A DNA stretch of 42,343 nt from Flavobacteriia bacterium (GTDB lineage Bacteria > Bacteroidota > Bacteroidia > Flavobacteriales_D > Crocinitomicaceae): NCBI GenBank assembly GCA_947490145.1, contig CANLGD010000020.1:1-42343 (forward strand). The letters are read 5' to 3'. Position 1 is the first letter of the stretch; each line of letters opens with the position of its first letter. Of the stretch, positions 15,291-22,732 are shown one piece after another. The translations under genes were made by a program, and so were the position numbers. The notes beneath the pieces were generated by a model, which worked only from the letters and a program-made list of their open reading frames with translations, was not told the DNA's origin and did no database searches.

Positions 15291-15815
15291 ATGTTGGAAG
15301 AAGAGCTGATTTTAGTTGATGAAATGGATGGTCAAATTGGATTTATGCCAAAGTTGGAAGTACATCAAAAAGGATTACTGCACAGAGCTTTTTCTATCTT
15401 AGTATTTAATTCAAAAGGTCAATTATTGATTCAAAAACGAGCTTCTAAAAAATATCATTCAGCGAATTTATGGACAAATACATGCTGTTCGCATCCGAAA
15501 AAAGGTGAAACTGTTGATAAGGCTGTGCAAAGAAGACTAAAGGAAGAAATGGGTATTGAATGCGATTTAAAATTTGCCTATAAATTTGTTTATAAAACCC
15601 AATTTGAAAATAATCTCATTGAACATGAGTTTGATTATGTTTATTTAGGCGAATTTGACGGAAATCCAATTCTTAATCTTGATGAAGCATCTGAATATAA
15701 ATGGATTTATTTATCTGATTTAAGAAATGACATGCAACAAAACCCAGAAAAATTTACATATTGGTTTAATATTATCTTGAAACAGCACTTAAAATCGTTT
15801 CATTTTGAAAAATAA
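15291..15815 (+). CDS. idi: Isopentenyl-diphosphate delta-isomerase, type I
   Basis: 174 residues, the normal length of type I enzymes. WTNTCCSHPKKGE carries the catalytic Cys (C66, just before SHP). The Nudix-type helix follows with ETVDKAVQRRLKEEMGIE, and IEHEFDYVY supplies the catalytic Glu region. It interconverts isopentenyl and dimethylallyl diphosphate and so feeds the crt genes directly upstream. The start codon abuts the crtB stop. Having idi inside the crt operon suggests that precursor supply is raised together with pigment synthesis. Confidence 0.93.
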   Translation: MLEEELILVDEMDGQIGFMPKLEVHQKGLLHRAFSILVFNSKGQLLIQKRASKKYHSANLWTNTCCSHPKKGETVDKAVQRRLKEEMGIECDLKFAYKFVYKTQFENNLIEHEFDYVYLGEFDGNPILNLDEASEYKWIYLSDLRNDMQQNPEKFTYWFNIILKQHLKSFHFEK

Positions 15816-15851
15816 TTATCACTTATTAAAATTATATATTAATAATTACTT

Positions 15852-16256
15852 ATGAAAGTTACACGCAGAGAAACATTTAACGCAGCCCATAGACTTCATA
15901 ACCCAAGTTTAAGTGACACAGAAAATACAGAAATTTTCGGTTTGTGTAATAATCCAAATTACCACGGACATAACTATGTTTTGGAGGTATGGGTTGAAGG
16001 TGAAATTAATCCAATTACTGGTTATGTGATTGACCTCAAGATATTAAGCGATATAATTAAAAAAGAAGTTTCAGATCCTTTTGATCACAGAAATTTAAAC
16101 CTAGATTGTGTTGAATTTGAGAACTTAAATCCAACCGCAGAAAATATAGCTGTTGTAATTTGGAATAAATTAAGAGCAAAATTAGATTCAGAATTTGGCT
16201 TAGAAATCAGACTTTGGGAAACAGAACGAAACGCTGTTTTTTACGATGGAAATTAA
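15852..16256 (+). CDS. 6-pyruvoyl-tetrahydropterin synthase-type enzyme (PTPS-II pattern)
   Basis: 134 residues of the QueD/PTPS family. Zinc ligands are H13 (AAHRLH), H38 and H40 (HGH). The catalytic Cys is C32 in LCNNPNYHGHNY, five residues before HGH. That C-x5-HGH spacing is the pattern of animal-type PTPS, which makes 6-pyruvoyl-tetrahydropterin for biopterin. Queuosine-type QueD has C-x3-HGH. DHRNLNLD and a C-terminal ETERNAVFYDG complete the active site. The usual automatic label would be QueD; I think the pterin branch fits better. It lies between idi and a photolyase gene, all on the same strand with short gaps, so a link between pterin and light repair is possible but only inferred. 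Confidence 0.8.
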   Translation: MKVTRRETFNAAHRLHNPSLSDTENTEIFGLCNNPNYHGHNYVLEVWVEGEINPITGYVIDLKILSDIIKKEVSDPFDHRNLNLDCVEFENLNPTAENIAVVIWNKLRAKLDSEFGLEIRLWETERNAVFYDGN

Positions 16257-16288
16257 ACTCTTTTAGTTACAATAAAACTTTGAATCCT

Positions 16289-17590
16289 TTGAAAGCGCTT
16301 TTTTGGCATCGCCGTGATTTACGTATTGAAGATAATGCAGGATTATTTTCTGCTTTAACAAATAATGTTTCAGTTCAGCCAATTTTTATTTTTGATTCAG
16401 AAATTTTATCGAAATTAAAATCAGATGATCAACGTGTTTTATTTATTCACACTGAAATTACCCGTTTAAAAGCTGACTATCAAAAATTAGGTGCTGATTT
16501 ATTTGTTTTTTATGGTAATCCGATAGAAATAATACCTGATTTATGCCTAAAAATGGATGTTCAATCTTTAGTGACAAATAAAGATTACGAACCATACGCA
16601 ATTGCTCGAGATAAATTCATTTACGAGGAACTTCAAAAATTAAATATCAATTTTATAGCAAAAAAAGACCATGTTATATTTGAGAAAAATGAAGTTTTAA
16701 AAGCAGATGGTTTGCCATATACCGTTTTTACTCCGTACATGAAAAAGTGGAGAGAAAAATTAAATGAATTTTATTTAAAAACCTATCCAACCGAAAAATA
16801 TTTTCAAAACTTATCAAAAATTGAAAAAAATTCTCGAATGATTTCAATGGCTGAAATGGGCTTTACGCATCTTAATTTTTATTCCTTTCCAGGTAATCAA
16901 TTAAATGAAAAAGTTGTAAAAAATTATTCTGAAACAAGAGATATTCCTTCCATATTAGGAACAAGTCGAATGAGCTTGGCTTTAAGATTTGGAACAATTA
17001 GTATTCGTAAAACAGCAAAACAAGCATCAATTTTAAATCAAACCTATTTAAATGAATTAATATGGAGAGACTTTTATCAAATGATTTTGTACCACTTTCC
17101 TCATTCTGCAGAAAATTCATTTAGAAAAAATTACGATAGAATTCAGTGGGAAAATGACGAAAAATTGTTTTCACTTTGGTGCGAAGGTAAAACTGGCTAT
17201 CCTATGGTTGACGCTGGAATGCGAGAATTAAATCGAACAGGACACATGCATAACCGCGTGAGAATGGTAGTTGCAAGTTTTTTATGTAAACACTTATTGA
17301 CTGATTGGCGCTGGGGAGAAAGATATTTTGCAGAAAAACTTTTGGATTTTGATTTGGCAAGTAATATTGGAGGTTGGCAATGGGCATCGGGATCTGGTTG
17401 TGATGCGGCTCCATATTTTAGAGTCTTTAATCCACAATTACAGCAAGAAAGGTTTGATAAAGATTTTATTTACATCAAAAAATGGGTTCCTGAATTTGGA
17501 ACAACAAAATATCCGGAACCAATTATAGAACATAAAATGGCTAGGTTGCGAGCAATAGAAAGATATAAAAAAGGATTAATGAATGACTGA
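16289..17590 (+). CDS. Class I DNA photolyase / cryptochrome-family protein
   Basis: The gene lacks an ATG near its start; TTG at 16289 gives MKALFWHRRDLRIEDN, the normal photolyase N-terminus (433 residues), and TTG at 16280 is a second choice. Longer starts overlap the upstream gene. The N-terminal antenna domain is followed by the FAD domain: NELIWRDFYQMIL, GKTGYPMVDAGMRELNRTG, HMHNRVRMVVASF, TDWRWGERYF, GGWQWASGSGCDAAPYFR. The three Trp of the electron-transfer chain known from E. coli photolyase (in IQW, DWRWG and GGW) are all present. It repairs pyrimidine dimers using blue light. His replaces the Trp seen in E. coli before MHNR. Its place after crt genes and a pterin enzyme suggests a light-stress operon. 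Confidence 0.88.
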   Translation: MKALFWHRRDLRIEDNAGLFSALTNNVSVQPIFIFDSEILSKLKSDDQRVLFIHTEITRLKADYQKLGADLFVFYGNPIEIIPDLCLKMDVQSLVTNKDYEPYAIARDKFIYEELQKLNINFIAKKDHVIFEKNEVLKADGLPYTVFTPYMKKWREKLNEFYLKTYPTEKYFQNLSKIEKNSRMISMAEMGFTHLNFYSFPGNQLNEKVVKNYSETRDIPSILGTSRMSLALRFGTISIRKTAKQASILNQTYLNELIWRDFYQMILYHFPHSAENSFRKNYDRIQWENDEKLFSLWCEGKTGYPMVDAGMRELNRTGHMHNRVRMVVASFLCKHLLTDWRWGERYFAEKLLDFDLASNIGGWQWASGSGCDAAPYFRVFNPQLQQERFDKDFIYIKKWVPEFGTTKYPEPIIEHKMARLRAIERYKKGLMND

Positions 17591-17697
17591 TATTCATTAA
17601 TTATAGGTTAATTTTTTTTACATGTTAATTTAAAAAGACCTCAAAAAACTTAGTGGTTGTTTTATACTCTCGGCTTAAAAAACATAAATTTTATATG

Positions 17698-17705
17698 TAA
17701 ATTTG
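17698..17705 (+). promoter_or_regulatory. -7 box TAAATTTG of the response regulator gene
   Basis: Exact TAnnTTTG match, 15 bases before the ATG at 17721. The last three bases form an in-frame TTG that could be mistaken for a start; the promoter position argues against it. Confidence 0.5.
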
Positions 17706-17720
17706 TCAAAAAAACAAAAA

Positions 17721-18884
17721 ATGAGTAAAATATTAGTCATAGATGACGAACGAAGTATAAGAAGAGCTTTAAGAGAAATACTTGAATTTGAGGATTATGA
17801 AGTTCATGAAGCGGAAAACGGGAAAGATGGATTAGAAAAAATAAAAAACAATGATTTCGATTTAATTTTTTGCGACATTAAAATGCCACAAATGGATGGT
17901 TTGGAAGTTTTAGAAGGTGCTATTTTAGCAAAAAACGAAGCTCCAATCATCATGATTAGTGGACATGGAAACATCGAAACCGCTGTAGAATCAATAAAAA
18001 AAGGAGCCTTTGATTTCATCGAAAAACCATTGGACTTAAATAGAATTTTGGTAACAATTCGAAATGCAAAGGAAAAAACGCAACTTGTCGAAGAGAAAAA
18101 TGTTCTAAAAACAGTCGTACGTAAATTTAAAGGGTCTTCTATCATTGGTGAAACATCTGGTATTATTAAAATCAAAGAAATGATTGAGAAAGTAGGTCCA
18201 TCTGACGCAAGGGTTTTAATAACAGGTGGTAATGGTACTGGAAAAGAATTAGTTGCAAGATCTTTACATGATAATTCTAATAGAAAAAAAATGCAGTTTA
18301 TTGAAGTAAATTGTGCCGCAATTCCTTCAGAATTAATTGAAAGTGAACTTTTCGGTCACGAGAAAGGGGCTTTTACGTCAGCTGTAAAGGATAAAAAAGG
18401 AAAATTTGAATTAGCCTCTGGTGGCACTTTATTTTTAGATGAAATTGGAGACATGAGTCCTTCTGCTCAAGCAAAAGTTTTGCGGGCATTGCAAGAAAAT
18501 TGTATACAGCGTGTTGGAGGTGAACGAGATATAAAAGTGGATTGTAGAATAGTTGCAGCTACAAATAAGGACTTAAGAAAAGAAATTGAAGAAGGTCGAT
18601 TTAGAGAAGATCTATATCATCGTTTAGCCGTAATTCCACTTCATGTTCCATCTTTAAATGAACGACGTGATGATATTCCAAGTTTAGCAGAACATTTTTT
18701 AACATTGGTGTGCGCTGAGCAAGGAATTCCAAAAAAGACAATCAACTCAGATGCTTTAATTGAATTAAAAAAAATTAATTGGACTGGAAACATTCGTGAA
18801 TTAAGAAATGTTGTAGAAAGACTAGTTATTTTATGTGATGCTGAAATAAGTGGCGATGAAGTAAAGCTATATGCAAATAAATGA
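17721..18884 (+). CDS. Sigma54-type response regulator lacking the Fis DNA-binding domain
   Basis: 387 residues. A receiver domain (1-120) has the acidic pair D8-D9, phosphoacceptor D52 (FCDIKMPQMDG) and K102. An AAA+ domain follows, with Walker A GGNGTGKE near 169-176, the loop GAFTSA at 216-221, Walker B TLFLDEIGD near 236-244, and ATNKDLR then GRFREDLYHRLAVIPLHVP. The sigma54-contact loop is normally GAFTGA; here the fifth residue is Ser. The protein ends soon after the AAA+ lid (WTGNIRELRNVVERLVILC), so the C-terminal Fis helix-turn-helix is missing. Such truncated forms are known in Bacteroidota and may act from solution rather than from an enhancer. No histidine kinase gene is next to it. 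The ATG at 17721 is chosen over a TTG at 17703. Confidence 0.88.
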   Translation: MSKILVIDDERSIRRALREILEFEDYEVHEAENGKDGLEKIKNNDFDLIFCDIKMPQMDGLEVLEGAILAKNEAPIIMISGHGNIETAVESIKKGAFDFIEKPLDLNRILVTIRNAKEKTQLVEEKNVLKTVVRKFKGSSIIGETSGIIKIKEMIEKVGPSDARVLITGGNGTGKELVARSLHDNSNRKKMQFIEVNCAAIPSELIESELFGHEKGAFTSAVKDKKGKFELASGGTLFLDEIGDMSPSAQAKVLRALQENCIQRVGGERDIKVDCRIVAATNKDLRKEIEEGRFREDLYHRLAVIPLHVPSLNERRDDIPSLAEHFLTLVCAEQGIPKKTINSDALIELKKINWTGNIRELRNVVERLVILCDAEISGDEVKLYANK

Positions 18885-18958
18885 ATTAAAAAATAAAAAA
18901 CAGAGATAAGTGCAGGTGTTTTATACATTGTCAAAAACTCACTATAACGAATAAAATC

Positions 18959-20104
18959 ATGAAAAAAATAATTACCATAATTGGTGCTCGTCCACAAATA
19001 ATAAAAGCTTCTGCAATAAGTAGAGCAATAAATAATAGTTTTTCTAATTTATTAGAAGAAATTATTGTACATACAGGTCAGCATTACGATGAAAATATGT
19101 CTGAAATATTTTTTTCAGAAATGGACATTCCACTACCGAAATATAATTTGAAAGCTGGAAGTTCATCACATGCAACTCAAACCTCTGAAATAATGAAAGG
19201 TATAGAAGAAATTATTATTTCGGAAAAAGCAGATGGAATTTTAATTTATGGTGACACAAATTCAACTTTAGCTGGTGCATTGGCAGCAGCTAAAATTCAT
19301 GTTCCAGTTTTTCATGTCGAAGCTGGATTGAGAAGTTTTAACAAAAGTATGCCTGAGGAAATAAATCGTATTCTAAGCGATCATTCTTCTACCCTACTAT
19401 TTTGCCCAACTGAAACGGCACTGAGAAATTTAAAACACGAAGGTTTTTCACTACATCATAGCGAAAAAGCAACAATTGATTCACCAAATGTTTATTTATG
19501 TGGAGATATAATGTTGGACAATAGCCTTTATTTTTCGCAAATATCAGATTCAAAATCAACAATTTTAGAGAGTTCTCAGCTAGAAGAAAATAATTTTATT
19601 TTGGTGACAATTCACAGAAATGCGAATACAGATGACAAAAATAATTTAAATTCAATTTTTTCTGCCTTGCTTCAAATTCAGCAAGAAACTAAACTAAAAA
19701 TTGTTTTGCCTCTTCATCCACGCACAAAAAAGATGATGGATGAATATCTAGAAGAAAATATTTTCAACGAATTGGCACAAAATAAAAATATTCAAATAAT
19801 TCCTCCCGCTGGTTTTTTAGATATTATTTCTTTGGAAAAAAATGCGGCACTTTTAATTACAGATAGTGGAGGTTTGCAAAAAGAAGCTTTTTTCTTCAAA
19901 AAACCATGTGTTATTTTGCGTCCACAAACCGAATGGATTGAAATTGTGGAAAATGGAAATGCAATTTTAGCAAATGCGGACAAGCAAAAAATTATTGAAT
20001 CAACATTATTACTTCTAAATAAAGTAGATTTTACTTATCCTGAATTATTTGGTGATGGAAAAGCATCTGAATTTATATTGACCAAAATTTGTGAGAATTT
20101 ATAA
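18959..20104 (+). CDS. wecB: UDP-N-acetylglucosamine 2-epimerase (non-hydrolysing)
   Basis: 381 residues, the usual length. Conserved blocks: IGARPQIIKASAISRAI at the N-terminus, HTGQHYDENMS, GDTNSTLAGALAA, HVEAGLRSF with PEEINRIL, GDIMLDN, VTIHRNANTD, LPLHPRTKK and TDSGGLQKEAFFFKKP for UDP binding. The enzyme makes UDP-ManNAc from UDP-GlcNAc for surface polysaccharide. No other sugar genes are adjacent, so it is not part of a visible capsule cluster. A DUF4421 gene follows 26 bases downstream and is probably co-transcribed. Confidence 0.92.
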   Translation: MKKIITIIGARPQIIKASAISRAINNSFSNLLEEIIVHTGQHYDENMSEIFFSEMDIPLPKYNLKAGSSSHATQTSEIMKGIEEIIISEKADGILIYGDTNSTLAGALAAAKIHVPVFHVEAGLRSFNKSMPEEINRILSDHSSTLLFCPTETALRNLKHEGFSLHHSEKATIDSPNVYLCGDIMLDNSLYFSQISDSKSTILESSQLEENNFILVTIHRNANTDDKNNLNSIFSALLQIQQETKLKIVLPLHPRTKKMMDEYLEENIFNELAQNKNIQIIPPAGFLDIISLEKNAALLITDSGGLQKEAFFFKKPCVILRPQTEWIEIVENGNAILANADKQKIIESTLLLLNKVDFTYPELFGDGKASEFILTKICENL

Positions 20105-20130
20105 GGAATCCTAATTCTAGCATTTAATCA

Positions 20131-21111
20131 ATGAATTTTTTTTTATCAATTCTTTTTATTGCCACTAATTTTGCCTTTTTTGCGCAAAATAAAAAATCAA
20201 TTGATTCAGCTGCAATTCAAAATTTTCGTTTAAAAAAAGTTTGGTATACTGATATTGGATTTAATACAGCTCCTTTTTCTCTCAAATTCAAAGATTCTTT
20301 GGGGAATAAAGAACATTTATTTTATAGAAATAATATAAGATCTGTTTTTGGAATTGGATTTTCATACAAATGGTTTTCTTTAAGGTTAGCAATGAATTTA
20401 CCAGGACACATAAAACCTGTAAGTAAATTTGGTGAAACAAAATACGTAGATTTAGGATTCGAATTTAAAACTAAAAGGCATTTTTATGACATTGATTTTC
20501 ATAACTATAGAGGTTACGCAATTAAAAATGCATTTTTTTGGAATGATTCGTTAGACAAAGATATTAATCCACATTTTATAACTCAAGAGGTGAATGCTTT
20601 GAGTTTGTCTGTTAATACATGGCGGTTTTTTAATAACTCAATCAACATGAATGCACTCAGGGGCAAAACAGCTATGTATTTGAAAGAAGAAAAATCATTT
20701 TATTTGAAAACAACTTTTAATTTACATGGAGTAGGAAATAATGGCACCTTAATTCCCATCGAAAAATTTAATCCTAAAAATACCAAGACAAGTGCGTCAA
20801 CAATTTCCGCATTCGATTTTGGAGTAATTCCAGGATATGTTTATGTAAATCGTTTCAAAAACTGGCAATATTCTGGAATGATCGGCTTAGGTCCCGTGAT
20901 TCAATCAAAATTTTATTATATCGATGGAATTCAAAGAGCTTATCTAGGATTGGCACCAAGAATTGATATAAGACTTTTAGTTGGTTACAATGTACCTCGT
21001 TGGTTTTTAAATTTTATTACCGAGTTTGATAACAAGTCAATTAAATTTAGTGACCTTAAATACCAACAAACTTTTTATTTGATAAAATTAATTGGAGGAA
21101 TAAGATTTTGA
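20131..21111 (+). CDS. DUF4421-type outer-membrane protein
   Basis: 326 residues with a signal peptide ending near AFFAQN (about residue 20). The body fits the DUF4421 family: FYRNNIRSVFGIGFSYKWFSL, FEFKTKRHFYDIDFHNYRGY, then repeated amphipathic strands and a terminal strand ending in F (LIKLIGGIRF), as in outer-membrane barrels. Function of the family is not known. It follows wecB with a short gap, so a link to surface polysaccharide is possible but weak. Confidence 0.75.
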   Translation: MNFFLSILFIATNFAFFAQNKKSIDSAAIQNFRLKKVWYTDIGFNTAPFSLKFKDSLGNKEHLFYRNNIRSVFGIGFSYKWFSLRLAMNLPGHIKPVSKFGETKYVDLGFEFKTKRHFYDIDFHNYRGYAIKNAFFWNDSLDKDINPHFITQEVNALSLSVNTWRFFNNSINMNALRGKTAMYLKEEKSFYLKTTFNLHGVGNNGTLIPIEKFNPKNTKTSASTISAFDFGVIPGYVYVNRFKNWQYSGMIGLGPVIQSKFYYIDGIQRAYLGLAPRIDIRLLVGYNVPRWFLNFITEFDNKSIKFSDLKYQQTFYLIKLIGGIRF

Positions 21112-21115
21112 TAAA

Positions 21116-21145
21116 AAAAAAGAAACCAAATTGATTTCCTTTTTT
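21116..21145. terminator. Weak A/T hairpin between convergent genes
   Basis: GAAA (21122-21125) pairs with TTTC (21135-21138), extended by six A-T pairs past one bulged C. A- and T-runs flank it on both sides, so it could stop transcription in both directions between the DUF4421 gene and efp. The stem is weak. Confidence 0.3.
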
Positions 21146-21208
21146 CCTAATTAATGCAATCATATAACATTTCGATAATTAAAGATTCTAAAAATCGATT
21201 ATTCAGCT

Positions 21209-21778
21209 TTATTTATTCTTTACTCTTTCCACATATATTCCTGTGCGAGTATCAATTTTTATGATTTCACCATTATCAACAAAAAGAGGAACTCTAACTT
21301 CTGCACCAGTTGCAATTGTTGCTGGTTTCATCGTATTTGTAGCGGTATCACCTTTCACGCCAGGTTCTGTATAAGTAATTTTTGAAATAATGTACATTGG
21401 TAATTCTACAACTAATGCCATTTCTTCCTCTGCGTGAAAAAGGATATTACAAATCATTCCTTCCTGCAAAAACAATGGCTTTTCAATCATTTTTGATGGA
21501 ATATTTACTTGTTCATAAGTTTCATTATTCATAAAAACATATTCTTCTCCTTCTTGGTACAAATATTGATATTCACGGTTTTCAATTCGAACGATTTCAA
21601 TTTTATGTCCAGCTGAAAATGTATTATCTAATACTTTTCCCGTTTCAATTTGACGCATTTTAGTACGAACAAAGGCAGGACCCTTTCCTGGTTTTACGTG
21701 TTGAAATTCAATTACTTGAAACAATTTACCATTGTGTTTGATACACAATCCATTACGAATATCTGATGTATTTGCCAT
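21209..21778 (-). CDS. efp: Translation elongation factor P
   Basis: 189 residues, standard length, three-domain EF-P. The tip loop HVKPGKGPAFVRTK carries K32, the residue that is modified in many bacteria. YLYQEGEEYVFMNNETYEQ and the C-terminal GAEVRVPLFVDNGEIIKIDTRTGIYVERV are typical. It helps ribosomes through polyproline stretches. No EpmA/EpmB or other modification gene is visible nearby. The gene is divergent from cmk. Confidence 0.95.
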   Translation of the reverse strand: MANTSDIRNGLCIKHNGKLFQVIEFQHVKPGKGPAFVRTKMRQIETGKVLDNTFSAGHKIEIVRIENREYQYLYQEGEEYVFMNNETYEQVNIPSKMIEKPLFLQEGMICNILFHAEEEMALVVELPMYIISKITYTEPGVKGDTATNTMKPATIATGAEVRVPLFVDNGEIIKIDTRTGIYVERVKNK

Positions 21779-21893
21779 TTGACTTTATTATATTTAAAAT
21801 GCGAAAATAAAGATTATTTAACTTTTTTGAAAGAAAATAGTATAAAATTAAAGTTTATTTTGTTTTTTTGTCACCTATAATAATTTAATTTTT

Positions 21894-22610
21894 ATGCCAA
21901 TTCAAAAAAAAATTACAATTGCAATTGATGGATTTTCTTCTTGCGGAAAAAGTACTTTAGCAAAAGCTATGGCTCATGATTTGGGTTATATTTTTATTGA
22001 TTCTGGTGCTATGTATAGAGCAATAACCTTATTTTGTTATAAAAATAAATATGTTGATGAACAGTTTATTGATGAAGAAAAAATTATTAAATCTCTTAAA
22101 AATATTTCAATTCACTTTGAATATAATAGCAATACATCCAAATTGGAGGTTACTTTAAACAATGAAAACATTGAAAAAGAAATTAGAAACTTGACGATAA
22201 GTAATTTAGTAAGTAAAGTCGCTTCCATAAAAGAGGTACGCCAAAAATTGGTTAACGAGCAACAAAAAATAGGTGAAAATGGCGGTATTGTAATGGACGG
22301 AAGAGATATTGGATCTGTTGTTTTTCCGAATGCAGAACTGAAATTTTTTGTAACAGCTGACCCTAAAGTTAGAGCAAATAGAAGATTTTTGGAATTAAAT
22401 GATCCAAATGTAAGTCTAAAGGATGTTGCTAAAAATTTGAAAGAACGTGATTTTTTGGATTCAACACGAGCAGAAAGTCCTTTAATTCAAACGGAAGATG
22501 CAATCGTAATTGATAATTCTGAATTAACACAAGACGAACAATTACTAATTGCTTTAAAATACCACAAGGAGTGTATTGATTACCTGACTCAATTTCCCAA
22601 AAAAAAATAA
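21894..22610 (+). CDS. cmk: Cytidylate kinase
   Basis: 238 residues. Walker A is in IAIDGFSSCGKSTLAKAMA and is followed by FIDSGAMYRAITL; DGRDIGSVVFPNAELKFFVTAD and RANRRF form the nucleotide and lid regions. It phosphorylates CMP and dCMP. Length fits the family. A chaperone gene follows after about 120 bases. Typical housekeeping gene. Confidence 0.94.
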   Translation: MPIQKKITIAIDGFSSCGKSTLAKAMAHDLGYIFIDSGAMYRAITLFCYKNKYVDEQFIDEEKIIKSLKNISIHFEYNSNTSKLEVTLNNENIEKEIRNLTISNLVSKVASIKEVRQKLVNEQQKIGENGGIVMDGRDIGSVVFPNAELKFFVTADPKVRANRRFLELNDPNVSLKDVAKNLKERDFLDSTRAESPLIQTEDAIVIDNSELTQDEQLLIALKYHKECIDYLTQFPKKK

Positions 22611-22732
22611 ATAAATAAAAATAAATACTTTGAGGTTTCAATCCATTTCATTATATTCGCACCCTCAAATGGAAATTTGTGAAATAAATTAAAATTAATT
22701 TTAATAAAAAATAAAAGAGAAATACAAGAAAA

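Noticed and set aside
15852-16256. Label as queuosine enzyme QueD
   Set aside because: The Cys lies five residues before HGH (C-x5-HGH), the PTPS-II pattern, whereas QueD has C-x3-HGH. No other queuosine genes are nearby.
16214-16288. Longer N-terminus for the photolyase gene beginning at TTG 16214
   Set aside because: It would overlap the PTPS gene, and the added residues do not resemble any photolyase start. Similarity begins at KALFWHRRDLR.
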